Below are positions 20,480 to 33,479 of a stretch of DNA of 64,000 nucleotides, one piece after another. The stretch comes from Malaya genurostris (lineage: Eukaryota; Arthropoda; Insecta; Diptera; Culicidae). Under the pieces are notes generated by a model that made no database searches, was not told the DNA's origin, and saw nothing but the letters and a program-made list of their open reading frames with translations. Made by a program: the position numbers and the translations under genes. How positions within the stretch are numbered: the first letter of the stretch is position 1; each line of letters opens with the position of its first letter. The stretch is taken from the NCBI RefSeq assembly GCF_030247185.1, contig NC_080571.1, positions 212,346,880-212,410,879 on the forward strand. The letters run 5' to 3'.

Positions 20480-23060
20480 GTTTTGCCACCAGTAGATCTT
20501 TCAGCTTCGTTTCGGGGGTGCAGAACGGTTTGTTTTGTATTGTTTTCCCATATCATCAACTACACAATCCCTCTCCATGTTCCTTTTATGTTTCCCTTCC
20601 CATTAGGAAAATGATGAGAAGCAATGACAAAACTCAAATCTCCAATCTCTATGGACTCACCATGGCGATTCACCATGCAAATAAATTCATTAACAATGCG
20701 CTAAAGCGATGAAATTTTTACTGATGCAATGCGCTAAAGTTCCATTCCCTTACTACACGCTATAAAAACTAGCGATTTGTAGCTAAAACAAAAGCTAAAA
20801 ATATTTGTCTAGTACTATATGAGTGTATAATACCAAAGTGTTGTGACGAAACTATATTCAACCTCTCTGTCTTTTGGACTGTTTTCGATCTAGTGTTTAG
20901 TTCGGTTACACTTTGTCACTTTTTCCCTTTCGTCGCTTCCCAATTTCTGTCCATTTTTGCTTTTATCCTTTTTACTTTTACATCCCCTAATTCATAAGCC
21001 AACGTCATTTGTTGAAGTATATGGGGTGTTGATCGTCTTTCTTCCTTTTATACTAGTAGCAAAATCTCAACCAACATCAGCATATATAAATGCAATTATG
21101 GATAGCAAACCGTGCTCCGCCAACTCAGATTCCCATACAAACAAAATGCGAAACACTCATCCACTTGGACACAAAGTTGTAAACTGGCACTCCCACCTGT
21201 GCATCTCGAAACTTTGGAGTAAAAGTGGTACATGGCAGAAATAAAGGTGAGTAACGTGTAAAGCATAAAAAGCAGGAACCTCACTAGACACCTTGTATTG
21301 CTGTGAACAATATATGCAACCACCACTACACTAACCTTTACTGAAGGAACTTGATTCCCCCCGTTAACATAGTGCCAGACAGAAAAAAATGTATAGTTAT
21401 GCAAAACAGAAACGTTCGCAATGTGTAGCGAAGGCACTGGCAACTGGCAGTGTGAAAAATCTCCAACGAGCGAACGTCACCGAACCGGGCGGTGTGTAGC
21501 AATGCATCGACAGGAAACAAGATACGGGAAGAAAGGCGATGTCTATGAGGATGTGTATTTTGAAGTAAAGAAAAAACAGCTAGACGGGGTGAAACGAAAG
21601 TGTGAACAAAAAAGAAAACATTGCACTTCCTGGGAGGAAAACATAATGAAAAACGGGAGAAGATAAAGTTTACGTTTGTTTGGCCTACCATGACAAAGGA
21701 GAGGGGGAAAATTCCGTTTGGCTTGTAGATGTAACCAGATCAGGAAGAGGCGTGACGCGAAACATTACACGAGAATAATCGTCTTAGAGTCTAGCATTTT
21801 CTTCTATTCTTGGTTCAGATAAGAATAAGTGGTTGAACGTTCGGTAATTACCACTACATATATTACTAGTTATATTGAATTTAACAGTGAAACAAAAATG
21901 GCAAAAATGATACAGATTTTATTGAACCTTGATCACATAGAATCATTTTGGTAACGCGGACATTATAGTAAAATTTACGATTTGTTGATGTTTTTTTTTG
22001 CTTTTACTACGAGAAAGTTTTAACATCACTGCTGGATGATTTCGGATGACTCCTGTCTGGTCTTGTTAAAAGAGTTTCTACTGCTGGTTGCATTGCACTT
22101 TCTGGGGTTCAGATTACACACTACTGACTACTACTTAACCCGGAAGTATTTCTGTTTCCGTTTTGCTACCTCATATTATTAAATTGTAACTCCCTGGTGA
22201 TCGACCTTATGGTTAAAATACAAACTTCGGTAGAATAAATATATTAATAATATTAATATCTAGTACCGTCTTACACTATTATACACAGACAGTGTATCTT
22301 AAACAATGCTTGTTTCTATTATACTTCTAGTAGGGAGAGCGCCTTTATTCAACAATTTTTAACCGCCATCTAGTGTTCAGGTTTTGCTCTACATACGCGT
22401 CGATTGCTAGCCAATTGTAAGGGATCGAAAGTCTTTTCTGTAATGTTTGAATCCATTTGATGCAAACATTTCATTTAGGCGGGGCTAGTCGATGGAACGG
22501 TGACCTCGAAATACGATTTGCTTTCTATACGAAATGGGTATTCGGAATTCGATTGTGACAACACTTCTCTAAGTCCTGGACTAAAGTTATTTGCATCTAT
22601 AAATAAAACACATGCAAACATCTTTCTTCTGTAAACTGCTGTCAGACAGTGAGGATTGGGATAGGTTAAACACACACACATCCAGTGTTTATGTTTGGCT
22701 CTTATCAACAATGGTGCCATTTATACTGAATTATCTGTGATATGCGCATATACGCATTTCAAACAGAATACAGATGAAATGCACCTACTAAAAAAGCGCA
22801 GTGTTTTTCAAAACGAGTACTGGGGAGAGTCGGAAGCCTTGACACATTTTTCACTTGAGAGGAATTTAAACATTCCGCACTCTAGAATTTTAGTATACCT
22901 CTTCACTTTCATTGTAATTTTTCTGTAAACAGATACTTTTGCAATTTCTACATAAAAATTGAACTTGAAAATTTGTTGACATTTCACAACTATCATCAAC
23001 TATGAGAATTGAATTTATAATTGTTTCAATTGATAAAACTTTGAACTGTACTGTTCCTTG
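20480..23060. other. Non-coding stretch
   Basis: No supported gene or clear repeat. Several overlapping frames of 80-117 codons on both strands (20957-21691) have no recognisable domain, splice context or codon bias. A short ATTAATAATATTAATA stretch lies near 22240. Confidence 0.4.
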
Positions 23061-23074
23061 AAAAAAAAAACAGA

Positions 23075-24960
23075 CTCAATCCACCTAGCAGTGAGATGAT
23101 ATCTTTTTTATCAGTCCACATGTGTTTTTTGGCATAGATATTCTTCGATGTTTTTAGTTTTCATGAAATTATTTTATTGACCGTCGTTTTAAATGACCGT
23201 TTTTGCCGAATCAGGGTCATTTCGCCGAAGGCCATTTCGCGGATTGTCGTTTCGCCGAAAGGGTCATTTCGCTGAATGACATTTCGCCGAATGGGCATTT
23301 TGCCGAAGGAATCATTTCACCGAATCCTGAAATCGTCTTAAAATCGTAATTTGAATTGTTAAAAAAAGACAAATTTAAGATGATAGCGTTAAGGCTTGTA
23401 CTTCTTGAATGAAAATTAATTCTTGTACTCTTGAGTTCTCAAGAAAACATGTTGACTATTAGTTACTAAGCATCAAAGCAATTGCATAGGTGTATCTACC
23501 AGGCAAATGTATGTGGTATTTTCCGTTTATTAAGTGAAAATGAAAAAATATCTATTGCGGCTACGCTACATCATTTTGGTTCATGTGCTGTCCGAACGAG
23601 CGGTAGCGGGAAAGAAACCTAGCTTTGAGTAGACCGGGCGAACGAGGCGGTTACTGGTTTGTATGCAAGAGGCCGCCGCTTCCGACGGCGGGAAGGCGGC
23701 CGACTCAGCTGGCGTTGCCACGGCGGTTTCGTGCCGCCGAGCCATCTTGGCTCTGGTTATGTGGGTGCGCCACATCAGTTATACAGGAGACATAGCATAT
23801 AGGAGACATGATCCTTTCGGCGAAATTACCCTTTCGGCGAATCGATATTCGGCGAAATGCGTTTCGGCGAAATGGGTTTCGGCGAAATGACCCGCTCCCG
23901 TTTTAACCCTATAATTTCGTAACTGTAAGTCGGATCGAAAAGAGAAAGTGTATGAAATGATAAAATTATTCCTTTGAATCTATTTATTTATTTATTTATT
24001 TGGATCAACAGACATAATTTAGTCCAAATGATTACTTCAAAGTATTTTGAATTTGACAATCGATAGAGCATTCCATGAGATGACGAAATGAGTTCCACTC
24101 CATTTTTGGTCTATATTTACGGTACATCCAGATTCGGTATTCAGGCACCAGCATAACCTAAAAAGTTTTTTATGACGGTGAATTATCATTTGAAAAATTT
24201 GAATAGTTGGAGCCCTACTTTGAAGTTTTATTTGGGTATCGTCATTTTCTATGACGGTTTGAGTTTTAAAAACTCATCACCCTGTAATTTCTTTATCGGA
24301 AGTCGAAACGTTAATATGGAGATTCAGAGCTCTATGAACTCTACTTCCGGTGATTTCGGAATCGGAAAATGAGGACCAACATAATCGAAGTGTTTTGAAT
24401 AGATTAACTAATGAATACCGAAATGCTAATATGACAGTTTATCGAAAAAGGTAGTAATACTACTTTTATGACTGTATTCGATATATATTAGGTTCAAAGT
24501 ACTAGGTATGGTGAATGCTACGAAAAACTGATGTCTCATGAAATAAACGTATTTATGAGAAAAAATATTCGAATTGATCCTGTTTCGTCATCAAGTAGAG
24601 AGTTTTACAAATTTGATTAGTTTTGAGACCAGTTTTAACTATCTAAACTTTTTTATATCATCATTTATATGAAAGGTTGAAATTTTCAACACACCTGACT
24701 CTATAATTAGGAAACCGGAAGTAAGAGCGGTTAAATTTAATGACAATCGATGAGACCATTCATTATAATCTAAGTTAATTAATCTCGGTTTAGCATTAGA
24801 TCATACATTGGAATGGATATGAGTTCTTTTCCGGAATATTTTGGTCATTATTTCCGGTACTCCCGAAATTGGAAATAGGGGTTCGAAACAGTCGAAGTGA
24901 ATTTGTTTGTGCATAAACTAAGACGACCTGCAAATGCGAGAAGTTATTTAGCCATTTTAG
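23075..24960 (-). repeat. Diverged composite repeat, minus strand, with insertion
   Basis: Begins CAATCCACCTAGCAGTGAGA (the terminal motif of the composite family) and continues after the insertion at 23205-23898 with AACCCTATAATTTCG. An old CATCACCCTGTAATTTC / GGAAGTCG part follows. It is the inverted, similarly diverged counterpart of 6460-7195. Confidence 0.55.
23205..23898. mobile_element. TTTCGCCGAA-iterated TIR element (copy 2)
   Basis: Same plan as 9643-10400: iterated TTTCGCCGAA motifs at the left, TTCGGCGAAATG motifs at the right ending GGCGAAATGACCCGCTCC, and a GC-rich palindromic core at 23660-23740. CGTTTT occurs on both sides (23199-23204 and 23899-23904), so the exact boundary is uncertain by a few bases. 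Like copy 1 it sits inside a composite-repeat copy. Confidence 0.75.
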
Positions 24961-24984
24961 AAGCATTTGTTTTTTTTTGGAGTC

Positions 24985-25450
24985 GCCACTTATAAGGGGT
25001 GATTTTTTTGCTGGTATCTTTTTGGCAACACTGCTTTTGACAGATCACACATCTTGTGTCATTTGTTCAGTTTCGTCTATAATTTAATCATGAATAGGCG
25101 CTGGCAAATTTGGAGGATCCACTTTTTTATCGACAAAATGTGTTCAGCGACGAAGCTCATTTCTGGTTCAATGTCAACAAGTAAAACTGTCGCATCTGGA
25201 GTGAAGACCAGCCAGAAGCATTGCAAGAGCATTCAGTCAGAAGCATTAAAAAAAGTCACTGTTTGGTGTGGATTATGGACCGGTGGCATTATTCGTGTAA
25301 TACCGGCCTATATGTTGGAGAGGATGTGCCAGAATTGGACCTTGCGCATGGACCATCTAAAGCGGAACCGCTGGTCAACATTTGCATGAAACCATCTTCA
25401 AACATTAAATTAAATTGATCATTCTATCGATTCCAATAAAAATTTTATCA
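24985..25450 (+). pseudogene. Internally deleted mariner-like transposase (copy 1)
   Basis: After a leader with GGCAACACTG and TTTGACAGATCA, an ATG reading MNRRWQIWR runs almost directly into a shifted frame. That frame reads FSDEAHFWFN (first catalytic aspartate in SDE) and NCRIWSEDQPEALQE. A further shift gives VTVWCGLWTGGII, which passes without the QQDGA and P-D-LxPxD regions into MLERMCQNWTLRMDHLK, the usual C-terminal end of this Tc1/mariner-superfamily group. Two internal deletions therefore remove the helix-turn-helix region and the second and third catalytic aspartates. A second copy at 57070-57690 (-) has the same junctions. It cannot be active. Confidence 0.8.
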
Positions 25451-27490
25451 ATTTTATCGATTTTTTTGGATTTTCGTGATATTTTAATTCCGGAATCGGA
25501 AATCTGATCCGTATAAAATTTAATTGCAATTGATGGAATCCAAACACTTTTTATTCTCATTTTCTTTCATCAGTCCATTTTATTTTTTTCCCCGTCGAGT
25601 ACTCTAGATCTTCAATGTTTACGAATAGACGAATCTTAAAGTAATGAAAAAAATACAACCACCCTTATATATAAGGAGATAAATATCCTACTATTTGGAA
25701 TTTTTAGTTGGAATTTGTTTTCTTGTATAGTTGGCAAATATTTAATTTCTTAGACTGTAAGCCGAGCATTCCATGCACATAACTATGATATGGTGAGCTT
25801 CAACACTCGCTGGTCTAGTCGACCCATTGTCGATTAATCATCTTTTAATGAGGACTATGCCAGCTGAACGAGGGATTGGCATTACGTAACTGTTTCAGCC
25901 TTGTGTAGTAGAGGCAAACGGACGGCATTTACTCCACGAGCATGGTAAACTTTACCGCGTGGAACGTGACAAATAAAGCATGCTCTCGAACGTGTTATTT
26001 ATACAAAAATTCTTCGTTGATTCGTGTCCCACCCACCGAATGACTATCTGACTACAGTGATACTATGAGTGGTGTTAGCAAGAAAAAACCTCTTATCATT
26101 AACTAAAGGCAGCTTCACGTCCTGTCAAGCAAAGAACGCGTTTTGTCACAGGACATAAAGATTCACAAGTTCTTATGATTAATTGTTTATGTGCTGTGAA
26201 TAATCGAGATATAGCAAACCGACGGCTCGGGCTGCACAATTGATTATTCTAGAACTACACACGAAAGTTGTGCTTTTAGGTTTAGCCCGTTATTTATAAC
26301 ATTCTTCCAAGAAGTCCACTTACATCTGAGGTTTATTTTTAAAGGCTGTACAGAAGTTGTGAGAGTAGATAAATTCAGAATTCATATAATGTGTCGCCAA
26401 TTTTTGAAAACCTTATGTTAGTTACGTTCCAATAAACCATAAATCATAATTTTAGGCATCATAATAAAAATATCATAATTTTAGGCTCGTTCCAGACTAA
26501 AGTAGTACTGTGTTTCGGAGACTATAAATTATCTTAATAAAAAGGTAAAAAATATTTCAATGAGACTGTGTCGATAAAAAAGAAAAGTTAGGAGGATAAG
26601 AAATAGGTTTTTTATATAGTCTAAATATATCACTTATTAAGCACTAACAACGGTTTACATATTAAAACAAGTGCGGTTAGGTAACTAGGGACATAACTGG
26701 ATAACGTTAAAACGAATAAAACTTTCCTGCATCATTGGCACTTACGACTATCGATAATCGTTCTCATTAGTTGCTTGATTGTGTAAATTCGGCAATCTTT
26801 ACTTCTTGGCTTTCAGAATCGTTATAAGATTTATTCACGACAAAATGAATGTTGAAGGCACTGATTTCAGAACCTGAAACTGGAACGAAATTCTTTATTC
26901 TGGAACTGCACTCTGGGACTGGATTCAATACTGAGCTGTGGACCTGAATAGACCGAAATGAGGTGCTTATGGTCAATAAATTTACTGTGAATCCGGCGTA
27001 AAATTGATCAACGTACACCGAGAACATCTTGTCTGTAAATGTTTGATCTGATTTTAACTTTCTCTCTCTACAAACCACTCTTACTCTTGTGAAATCATCA
27101 AAACTTTAATCATAATATCTATCTTCGAAGAACAACATTTTAAATGAGAACAATGCATCGTACAATCAAATCCAAACAGATATACTTTTGGTTCGGTCGC
27201 AAAAGAGTACAAAATTGTCATGTAGCAATAAAGCTCCAGACTGGACAGAAACAACACTATTTCAACTAGTATGTTGAAGCCATCTTCTGCTTCTCACAGA
27301 TCTGTCAGAAGACCGAATTAGGTTGTACCAGTATCGTTTTTTGTTTAGATAGAAAGTTAATCTTTTTTCATATGTCTCTACAAAGAAAATAATTCTGAAA
27401 AATCAAGATAACTCAGTACATCGGCTTTGAAAACACAGCACATTTTTAATGAATAAAAATAAAATGTAAAAACGATTTATTCTGTTATCT
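25451..27490. other. Non-coding stretch
   Basis: No supported gene. A GGAAC-rich low-complexity patch at 26855-26960 resembles 15435-15590 and explains the 103-codon minus-strand frame that overlaps it. Confidence 0.45.
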
Positions 27491-27496
27491 CAATAC

Positions 27497-27588
27497 ATTT
27501 TTTTCGATTATAGACACTTTAATCTTAAGGTCATTCTCCTCTTCGGACAAAAAAAAACTTTCTGACTCTATGTGCGGGGTTGGGAATC
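27497..27588 (-). mobile_element. tRNA-Glu-like SINE, 5'-truncated
   Basis: The minus strand reads from a cut B box (GATTCCCAACCCCGCACATA) into AGTCAGAAAG and GAATGACCTTAAGATTAAAG, ending in an A-rich tail. Same family as 47286-47438 but lacking most of the tRNA head. Confidence 0.75.
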
Positions 27589-27639
27589 GAAGATTTTTTT
27601 AATTTTCCAATGAAAATATGTGTTTTGTCATTCCCATTA

Positions 27640-27737
27640 GGAAAGGCTATGCAATCACGGTAAAAATCGACTTTCGAACCGAAAGTCATATACCATTCGA
27701 TTCAGCTCGATGAACTAAGCAAATGTCGATATGTGTA

Positions 27738-27808
<71 letters not shown>

Positions 27809-28150
27809 GATATGACAAAAACATGCACTCACTTTTCTCCGAGATGACTAACAAACTTAGGCTCAATGAAAAACCACTTTTTCCTCATAGAATATTTTTT
27901 GAATTTCATATGGATCTTATTCCGGTTCCGGAATTACAGGGTGGCGAGTGAAAAAAGCTACAATCTCAAAAGTTTGCTATAAAAGAATGTCAAAAGAGGG
28001 ACTAATTTTTCAGAAACAGTGAATGAATTCCTCCATTTCACTGGCCTGGTAAATTGACAACCAGACTCAAATATACCGATTCCCGGAATCCGACTTCCGG
28101 TTCCGGAATTACAGTGTGATGAGTGTTTGATGTCAAGCCGTCGTATTCGC
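27640..28150 (+). repeat. Composite repeat fragment with (TG)n
   Basis: Head-like ATTAGGAAAGGCTATGCAAT, a TG tract of about 66 bp (27741-27806), then CACTTTTCTCCGAGATG, TTCCGGTTCCGGAATTACAG and a second GACTTCCGGTTCCGGAATTA. The reading through the TG tract is repeat-derived. Confidence 0.7.
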
Positions 28151-28420
28151 CAAGGGCGAAACGTCTTATGGATGAAAAAAATATCATTTTTGCAAACTAT
28201 CGTTCAACAAAACAAATTAAAATGTTTTGCAAATACAAATACTATATAAAGCATCATTAGAACAACAATTTTGTATTTTTTCCATGGAAAAATATTGAGA
28301 AATAAGTCGGTGAAGAAGTATTTTTGAGGACGCTTCTGTTTTTCTAGACCCCAACGTTTCTGTTTGATTTACTTTTTAATTTTTTTTAATTTTCGGTGAT
28401 TATTCAAAGTCAAAATTACG

Positions 28421-28579
28421 ATGGTTGTTAAAAGTCAAAAATCACTTAGAAGAAAAAGTGGAGGACCGGCCAAATCAACACCAAAGACGCCACCATCCAA
28501 ATCATCGGCCAAGAGAGCCTAGTCGAAGTCACTATCAGACAATGAAGACTTTTTTCCAAAACGAATCCGAAAAGAATAA
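28421..28579 (+). pseudogene. Small basic Ser/Pro/Lys ORF with one stop
   Basis: ATG at 28421 opens 33 codons rich in K, R, S, P and T (KSLRRKSGGPAKSTPKTPPS), ending at TAG (28520-28522). The same frame continues SLSDNEDFFPKRIRKE to a second stop at 28577. It looks like a nuclear-protein-type fragment, but I recognise no family. It could be chance in A-rich sequence. Confidence 0.25.
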
Positions 28580-31500
28580 ATTCCTTTTTTTCTTTGAATA
28601 ATCGCAGTCTTTACTTATATTTTTCTATTTTTAGCGACATTTCTTTTTAGTGCCTGTAACCGAACCTTTTTTGAGATCGCCAGAATATATTACTTTACTA
28701 AATTGATAATAAGTTTCTCAATCAGTGTAGTGTATATATATCCGCATAATGTGCACTTAGTCCGAAGTTATAAGCTTAAAATAAAAGGATGCCGGTAACA
28801 GAACACTCTCCCCTACTGTATCTACGGAAACCCATTCAACAGACAACAACACATACCGCATCGCAAGTCTATCTTCACTTTCTGCTTTGCTGTCAAACGG
28901 TGATTTGCGATGTTGTTTTTGTGTCTTTTGCTGCCTATGGGGTACATTAGCGTCATCATCTATTTGATTATCTCAGCTGATGTGTGTTCGCAGAAAATTT
29001 AAATTCCAGATAATTAGTAAAAATTTCTTCTGTGTTATTTCTTTCAGTCATACAAAATACCCCAATGGAAAGTATCAATACAATGTCAAACAAAGTAAGT
29101 TTTTATCGAAGTTCTCCTTTCGTTCTCTGTTTTGCAATTATCATACCACTTGACATGGTTTTATTTTCAGTGCAAAATAAACTCAAATCTCGGTAGATTT
29201 TTCAAATGGCCGTATGAACAAATGATAATTTCTCTTTGTTTACTTTCTCTTTCAACTATTGTGACGCGATTATTTTCATGGATTTTACAGCACTAGTCGA
29301 AAGTCGAAGGTTTTGGGTATTATTTGACACTTTGTATTAGTTGTGTGGAACTGTCACTTGCTTATACTGCCATTTAAAAAATCAACCAAAAAACTATTCA
29401 TCCGTCAAACTTTGGCTGCAGTTTCAGTCAAATTTAACAACTCGATAAAAAATTACTACCCGCCAGTCAAATTTTAACTAAAAGTTAAAATAATTCGCAA
29501 TGATTAATAGTTTGACGTAGGACTACATCTTTAGATGGTCCATGGTCTAGAACCTAGAAAAAATCGTGTACCTTTTCTGAACAGGGATGCCAGAACCATC
29601 TATGTTAACAAAAGTTCCCTTTTTTACGTTTTGTCTTCGACTCGTCAGTAAATTTGGAGATCATGCATAACAATTTAAAACTCGTACATACAGCGAGACG
29701 AAAAGTTCATCTCTATTTCAAGTAAAGAGTAGACTTTTTTAGAGTGTCTGACGATATGAGAAAAATCTGCAATATGTCAGATAAATCTAGAACATGAAGA
29801 AAGAATTCTACTTTTGACACCGATATATTCGAACGTTAACAAACAAGTTTTAATTTCTTTTATCCCTATAATTTGGTTCCTGGATGCTTGAGATTGAATC
29901 TCGTTAGTTTTCGCATGTTATTGAAGGTGTTTCTATTTATTTATGATGTTTAGAATAACTTGATGATTTGTGATGTTTAAACTTATAATTGATTATGTTT
30001 TTAGTGCATGACATTTTCGGCGAAACAAGACATATCAAATATGTGACTGCCACGATTTCCCCGGTTTTTCCACGAGCCTAAAAAAAATGTCTTCAGCATC
30101 TATTCAAATTAATCATGGTTTTATCCGAGACTGCTTTATAATTCAGTGTATCAACTACCGCAGATATGCGCACAACCGGATATATACTGCTCATGAAAAC
30201 CCCAGCAAACCGCAACAATAACGATCATCGTCATGTTGTTACGCTAAACGCACACATTGGGTCAATTTTTTACCCTTGTCCTGCTTCTTCGGACAGTCTC
30301 TGAGATACGAAAATCTCACTTCGAAACGTGTTAGACCGAAACAACCCGATGTCATGATGAGAATATACAATTAATTTACGTCCATCGGCGTCTCCATCGC
30401 TTCTCAGTCATCCTTAGACTTCCAGTGACCCCAAGATTGAAACTGTATCCAATGAATTTGGAAATTCAATTAAAACTCCACTCATCTTTTTTGCATTTTT
30501 CACACACAAAAAAAAACAATATCGAATTACTGCTTCTTCAGTTGGCACTTTGTGATCAATCAAATATTGGAATGCTTTCTACGTTTCATCTCCATTTAAT
30601 TTTTCGTTGTCTTCATTTGCTCAATAATTGAAGCATCAATCATTTTAAAACAGACTGTTATGAAAAACGGCCCATCAAAACGGTCAAATTCTGATCCAAC
30701 CGGTCGTATTAACCTATGAGTCTCATAATAAAATAGCAAAACTCATTGTGTGGCGTCATCTCCGCTTCGCTCGACAAAGGAATAAAGCGGTTCCGCCTAC
30801 AAACTGCCGCCGCATACTAATGACCGATAATCGATTATTCTTCTTAGCCCTGAAAAGCTTTCCCGGTGCACGAATTCGATCAAAAAACACCAATGGCAGC
30901 GAACTGCTTCGGCGTGGACATGAATTATGAGCGTAGGCTTATTAATAATTTAATATTCGTTTAGTCGGAGAAAACCAATCGAGAAGGTCACGGTTGTCCG
31001 CGCCCTAATCTGGAACAAACTATATTAGATATTCTGTTAGCAGGGTAGAGGGAGACAGATTTCATAATTTATCTACGATACGAAACAATGCCTTCATGAA
31101 TGAACTTTGAAAGCCACTTGAGTATTTAACCTAGAACCATCCATCTTTGCTTTGATCTTTCATCCTAACCATTTTATTTGTAGCAACTCGCCTTTTCACA
31201 CAGACACACCGCAGAAAATCTTCGGACCCACTCCTACCGAAAATAGGCAGAACATCAAAAGTGAATCGCTCGCCAACAAGAAATAACCTTGTCAACAGGA
31301 AAGGAAAAATGTTTCCCTCTATCTCTCAGGAGAAGATCATTTAAAATATGTTCCTGCTATGTGCTCGCCATTTCGGGTTGTGTCACGCACATCAGGGATT
31401 CCTTCTAGTTGCACGGCATCACAAAATCCTGTGCAAGATTTTGAATCTTGAATCTCGTCGTACTTTAACGTTGATGTTGATAGAGTGAAACTCAGCTGTA

Positions 31501-31896
31501 CATTCATTGTGCAATGTTCAAAATGCCTAATTATAACTACTATCGCATAACCGCGTAATATATTCTTGGTACAATCATACTGTGGATGCTGTTCAAGCTA
31601 AGTAACAATTTTCACTGTAACCCGTCACATCAAACAGTGCTTACAACCGGGTTACCATTCACAGTATTTATTGGCTATCGTTTCGTTTAGCTTTAGTAGG
31701 TCAACAGTAAAACAAAATCATAAAGCGCCTCAACGAAACCAGCCAGACCGTCATCAAACGGGAGCGCCCCATTCGCTATACATTCATACAAAATGATACG
31801 ATTCGCAAAACGGCTCTCATCACAAGCTACAACATGGGGATCAAACCCAGCTAGCATCACAATAACAATGATCATTATCAACCGACGTGCACTTAC
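28580..31896. other. Presumed intron of the alpha-2/delta gene
   Basis: Lies downstream (minus-strand sense) of the exon at 31897-32007. No repeat family dominates. A plus-strand splice-like pair is discussed separately (29048-29094). A TTTGACGTAGGACTACATCT word at 29511-29530 recurs at 34575 and, inverted, at 34480. Confidence 0.45.
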
Positions 31897-32007
31897 CATG
31901 ACGGCATTCATTTTAAAATCCATAAAATTTTTCACTTCGGCTGCCAGCTCGCGCAATAGCAGGATGCCATCCTTCCGGTTTACGTCCACATCGTAATCTT
32001 TGTATTT
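31897..32007 (-). CDS. Calcium channel alpha-2/delta subunit, internal exon
   Basis: A 111-base minus-strand exon of 37 codons, phase 0 at both ends. The acceptor is a pyrimidine-rich TCTCGTTTTCAG (cag at 32008-32010) and the donor is GTAAGT (31891-31896). It reads KYKDYDVDVNRKDGILLLRE, then LAAEVKNFMDFKMNAVM. The pattern K-YK-Y---V---DG--L---LA-----M---K--AV is that of the VWA N-terminal region of alpha-2/delta subunits. These are extracellular, membrane-anchored proteins that traffic and modulate voltage-gated calcium channels at synapses. Human CACNA2D3 and insect homologues such as Drosophila straightjacket share the pattern; which paralogue this is cannot be decided. The reading joins in frame to the exon at 51003-51084, 19 kb upstream. 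The next exon would begin with a codon for R or similar and was not found between here and position 1. Confidence 0.82.
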
Positions 32008-33479
32008 CTGAAAACGAGATAAAATGACAAATATAAAAATTGGTTACATCGCAGAGTTTCTTTAGCAATAGAGTATGACCCGGTTTTAATACACGTATAT
32101 AACATATCCAGTAACTAACAGCAGAAAAGGTTCCAAAACATTGCACCAATTTTCAGTGTAGCAAACGATTTGTTTTTCACGGATGATCAATTTGACTTTC
32201 GGCTGGTTTAAAAAAAATGAATTTGTTTTTGTATGAAAATAAAATCGATGTAACTCGGAAAATGCAATTAGCACAAAAATGACTCGAGGTACTTAAGGTT
32301 CTACTTATAATCTCAGGAAAACAGCCATTGATGAAAAAGTGAAAGAAGTTTTTTTCTCTATCGCTAGATAAATCTTTAAGAAAAAACATCAGTTTATTTA
32401 GAAATTTTGTATTGAATAAACCGAAGTTTCTTTTTTGAATCTCGACTCAACGATCATGGAGAAAACTGCTTTTACATCTTTCAATAATGGCTGTTCTCCT
32501 AGTATTGTAAATTGCCCCATAAAAGTGAAATTCAAAGAGCTCAGATTTTTCTGGTATTGTTTTTGTGCCGTTTTTCCTCAAACCGTGGTTACTCGGAGAA
32601 TGTAGGCTGCACAAAGATGATTTGGATTCAAGTTCAAGTTGAAAATAAATTTATTCTTGAAACATAATTAATGAGACGTTTTGTTTTTAAATTTTATACT
32701 TTAAGATAATTTTCTAATTCTCAACTAACTTGTGAAATGGCCCCTTCTGTTTCGCGGTAGTGACACTAGGAATCCATCTCTTTCGGGACTCAAACGATTA
32801 TGATGGAGTGTGTCTACATTTTGTTATCAATTTGGACACATCCCTACCAATTACGGAACTAAGAAACAGTTGCACTGAGATAACAAAAGGCCCAAAGAAC
32901 AATGTGTAACCAACATCAAAAGTTACGAGTCCACAACAATAAACCGCAATTAAATAAGAAAAAACTTGTAGTAGGTAATGTTAGGGACATAACCGCGAGA
33001 TTGACGTAGGACTGCTGTCCATAAGGGGCAGATCACTTGAAAAATGCACATTTATTTGGTAAATTGTTTTACTAATAAATTGTTCATTTCAAGTAAAATC
33101 TTATTAGATCTTTGTAAAATGCTTTGGATTCTGAAAAGAACCGAAGGTTACCATTTCTCCTGCTGACAACACAGTTGACAATTATTTCCACGAGCAAAAT
33201 CCCGAAAACATCGGTTGCTATTCGTTTGGCGAACGGTGCACAAAGTAAATCTGCCACATGTTTGTGTGCCCTTACCTATAGCGCTCCGAGTCGTGGCACC
33301 CATGAAGTTGGACGTCGTATGGATTAGTGACGACACTTATTCTGATTGAAAATCGATTTTATAAAATCAAATTAATGTATATAAGTAAATCCAATTAACT
33401 CTTTGCTTGATTCTATGTGGAGACACTGAAAATGGTTAGGAACGGAATGATTTGACAGTAATTGCGGATTATATCACTA
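32008..33479. other. Intron of the alpha-2/delta gene, first part
   Basis: The 18,995-bp intron spans 32008-51002. This part has no recognised gene. A 67-codon plus frame at 33124-33327 is unassigned. At 32970-33010 TAGTAGGTAATGTTAGGGAC and TTGACGTAGGACTGCTGTC resemble other repeat words in the window. Confidence 0.5.

Noticed and set aside
20957..21691. Several overlapping frames of 80-117 codons on both strands
   Set aside because: No domain, no codon bias, no splice context; overlapping open frames on both strands suggest chance.
26767..27078. 103-codon minus-strand frame
   Set aside because: It overlaps GGAAC-type low-complexity sequence found also at 15.4 and 43.7 kb; no domain.
27733..27951. 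Cys/Val alternating frame
   Set aside because: It is the translation of a TG microsatellite followed by composite repeat.
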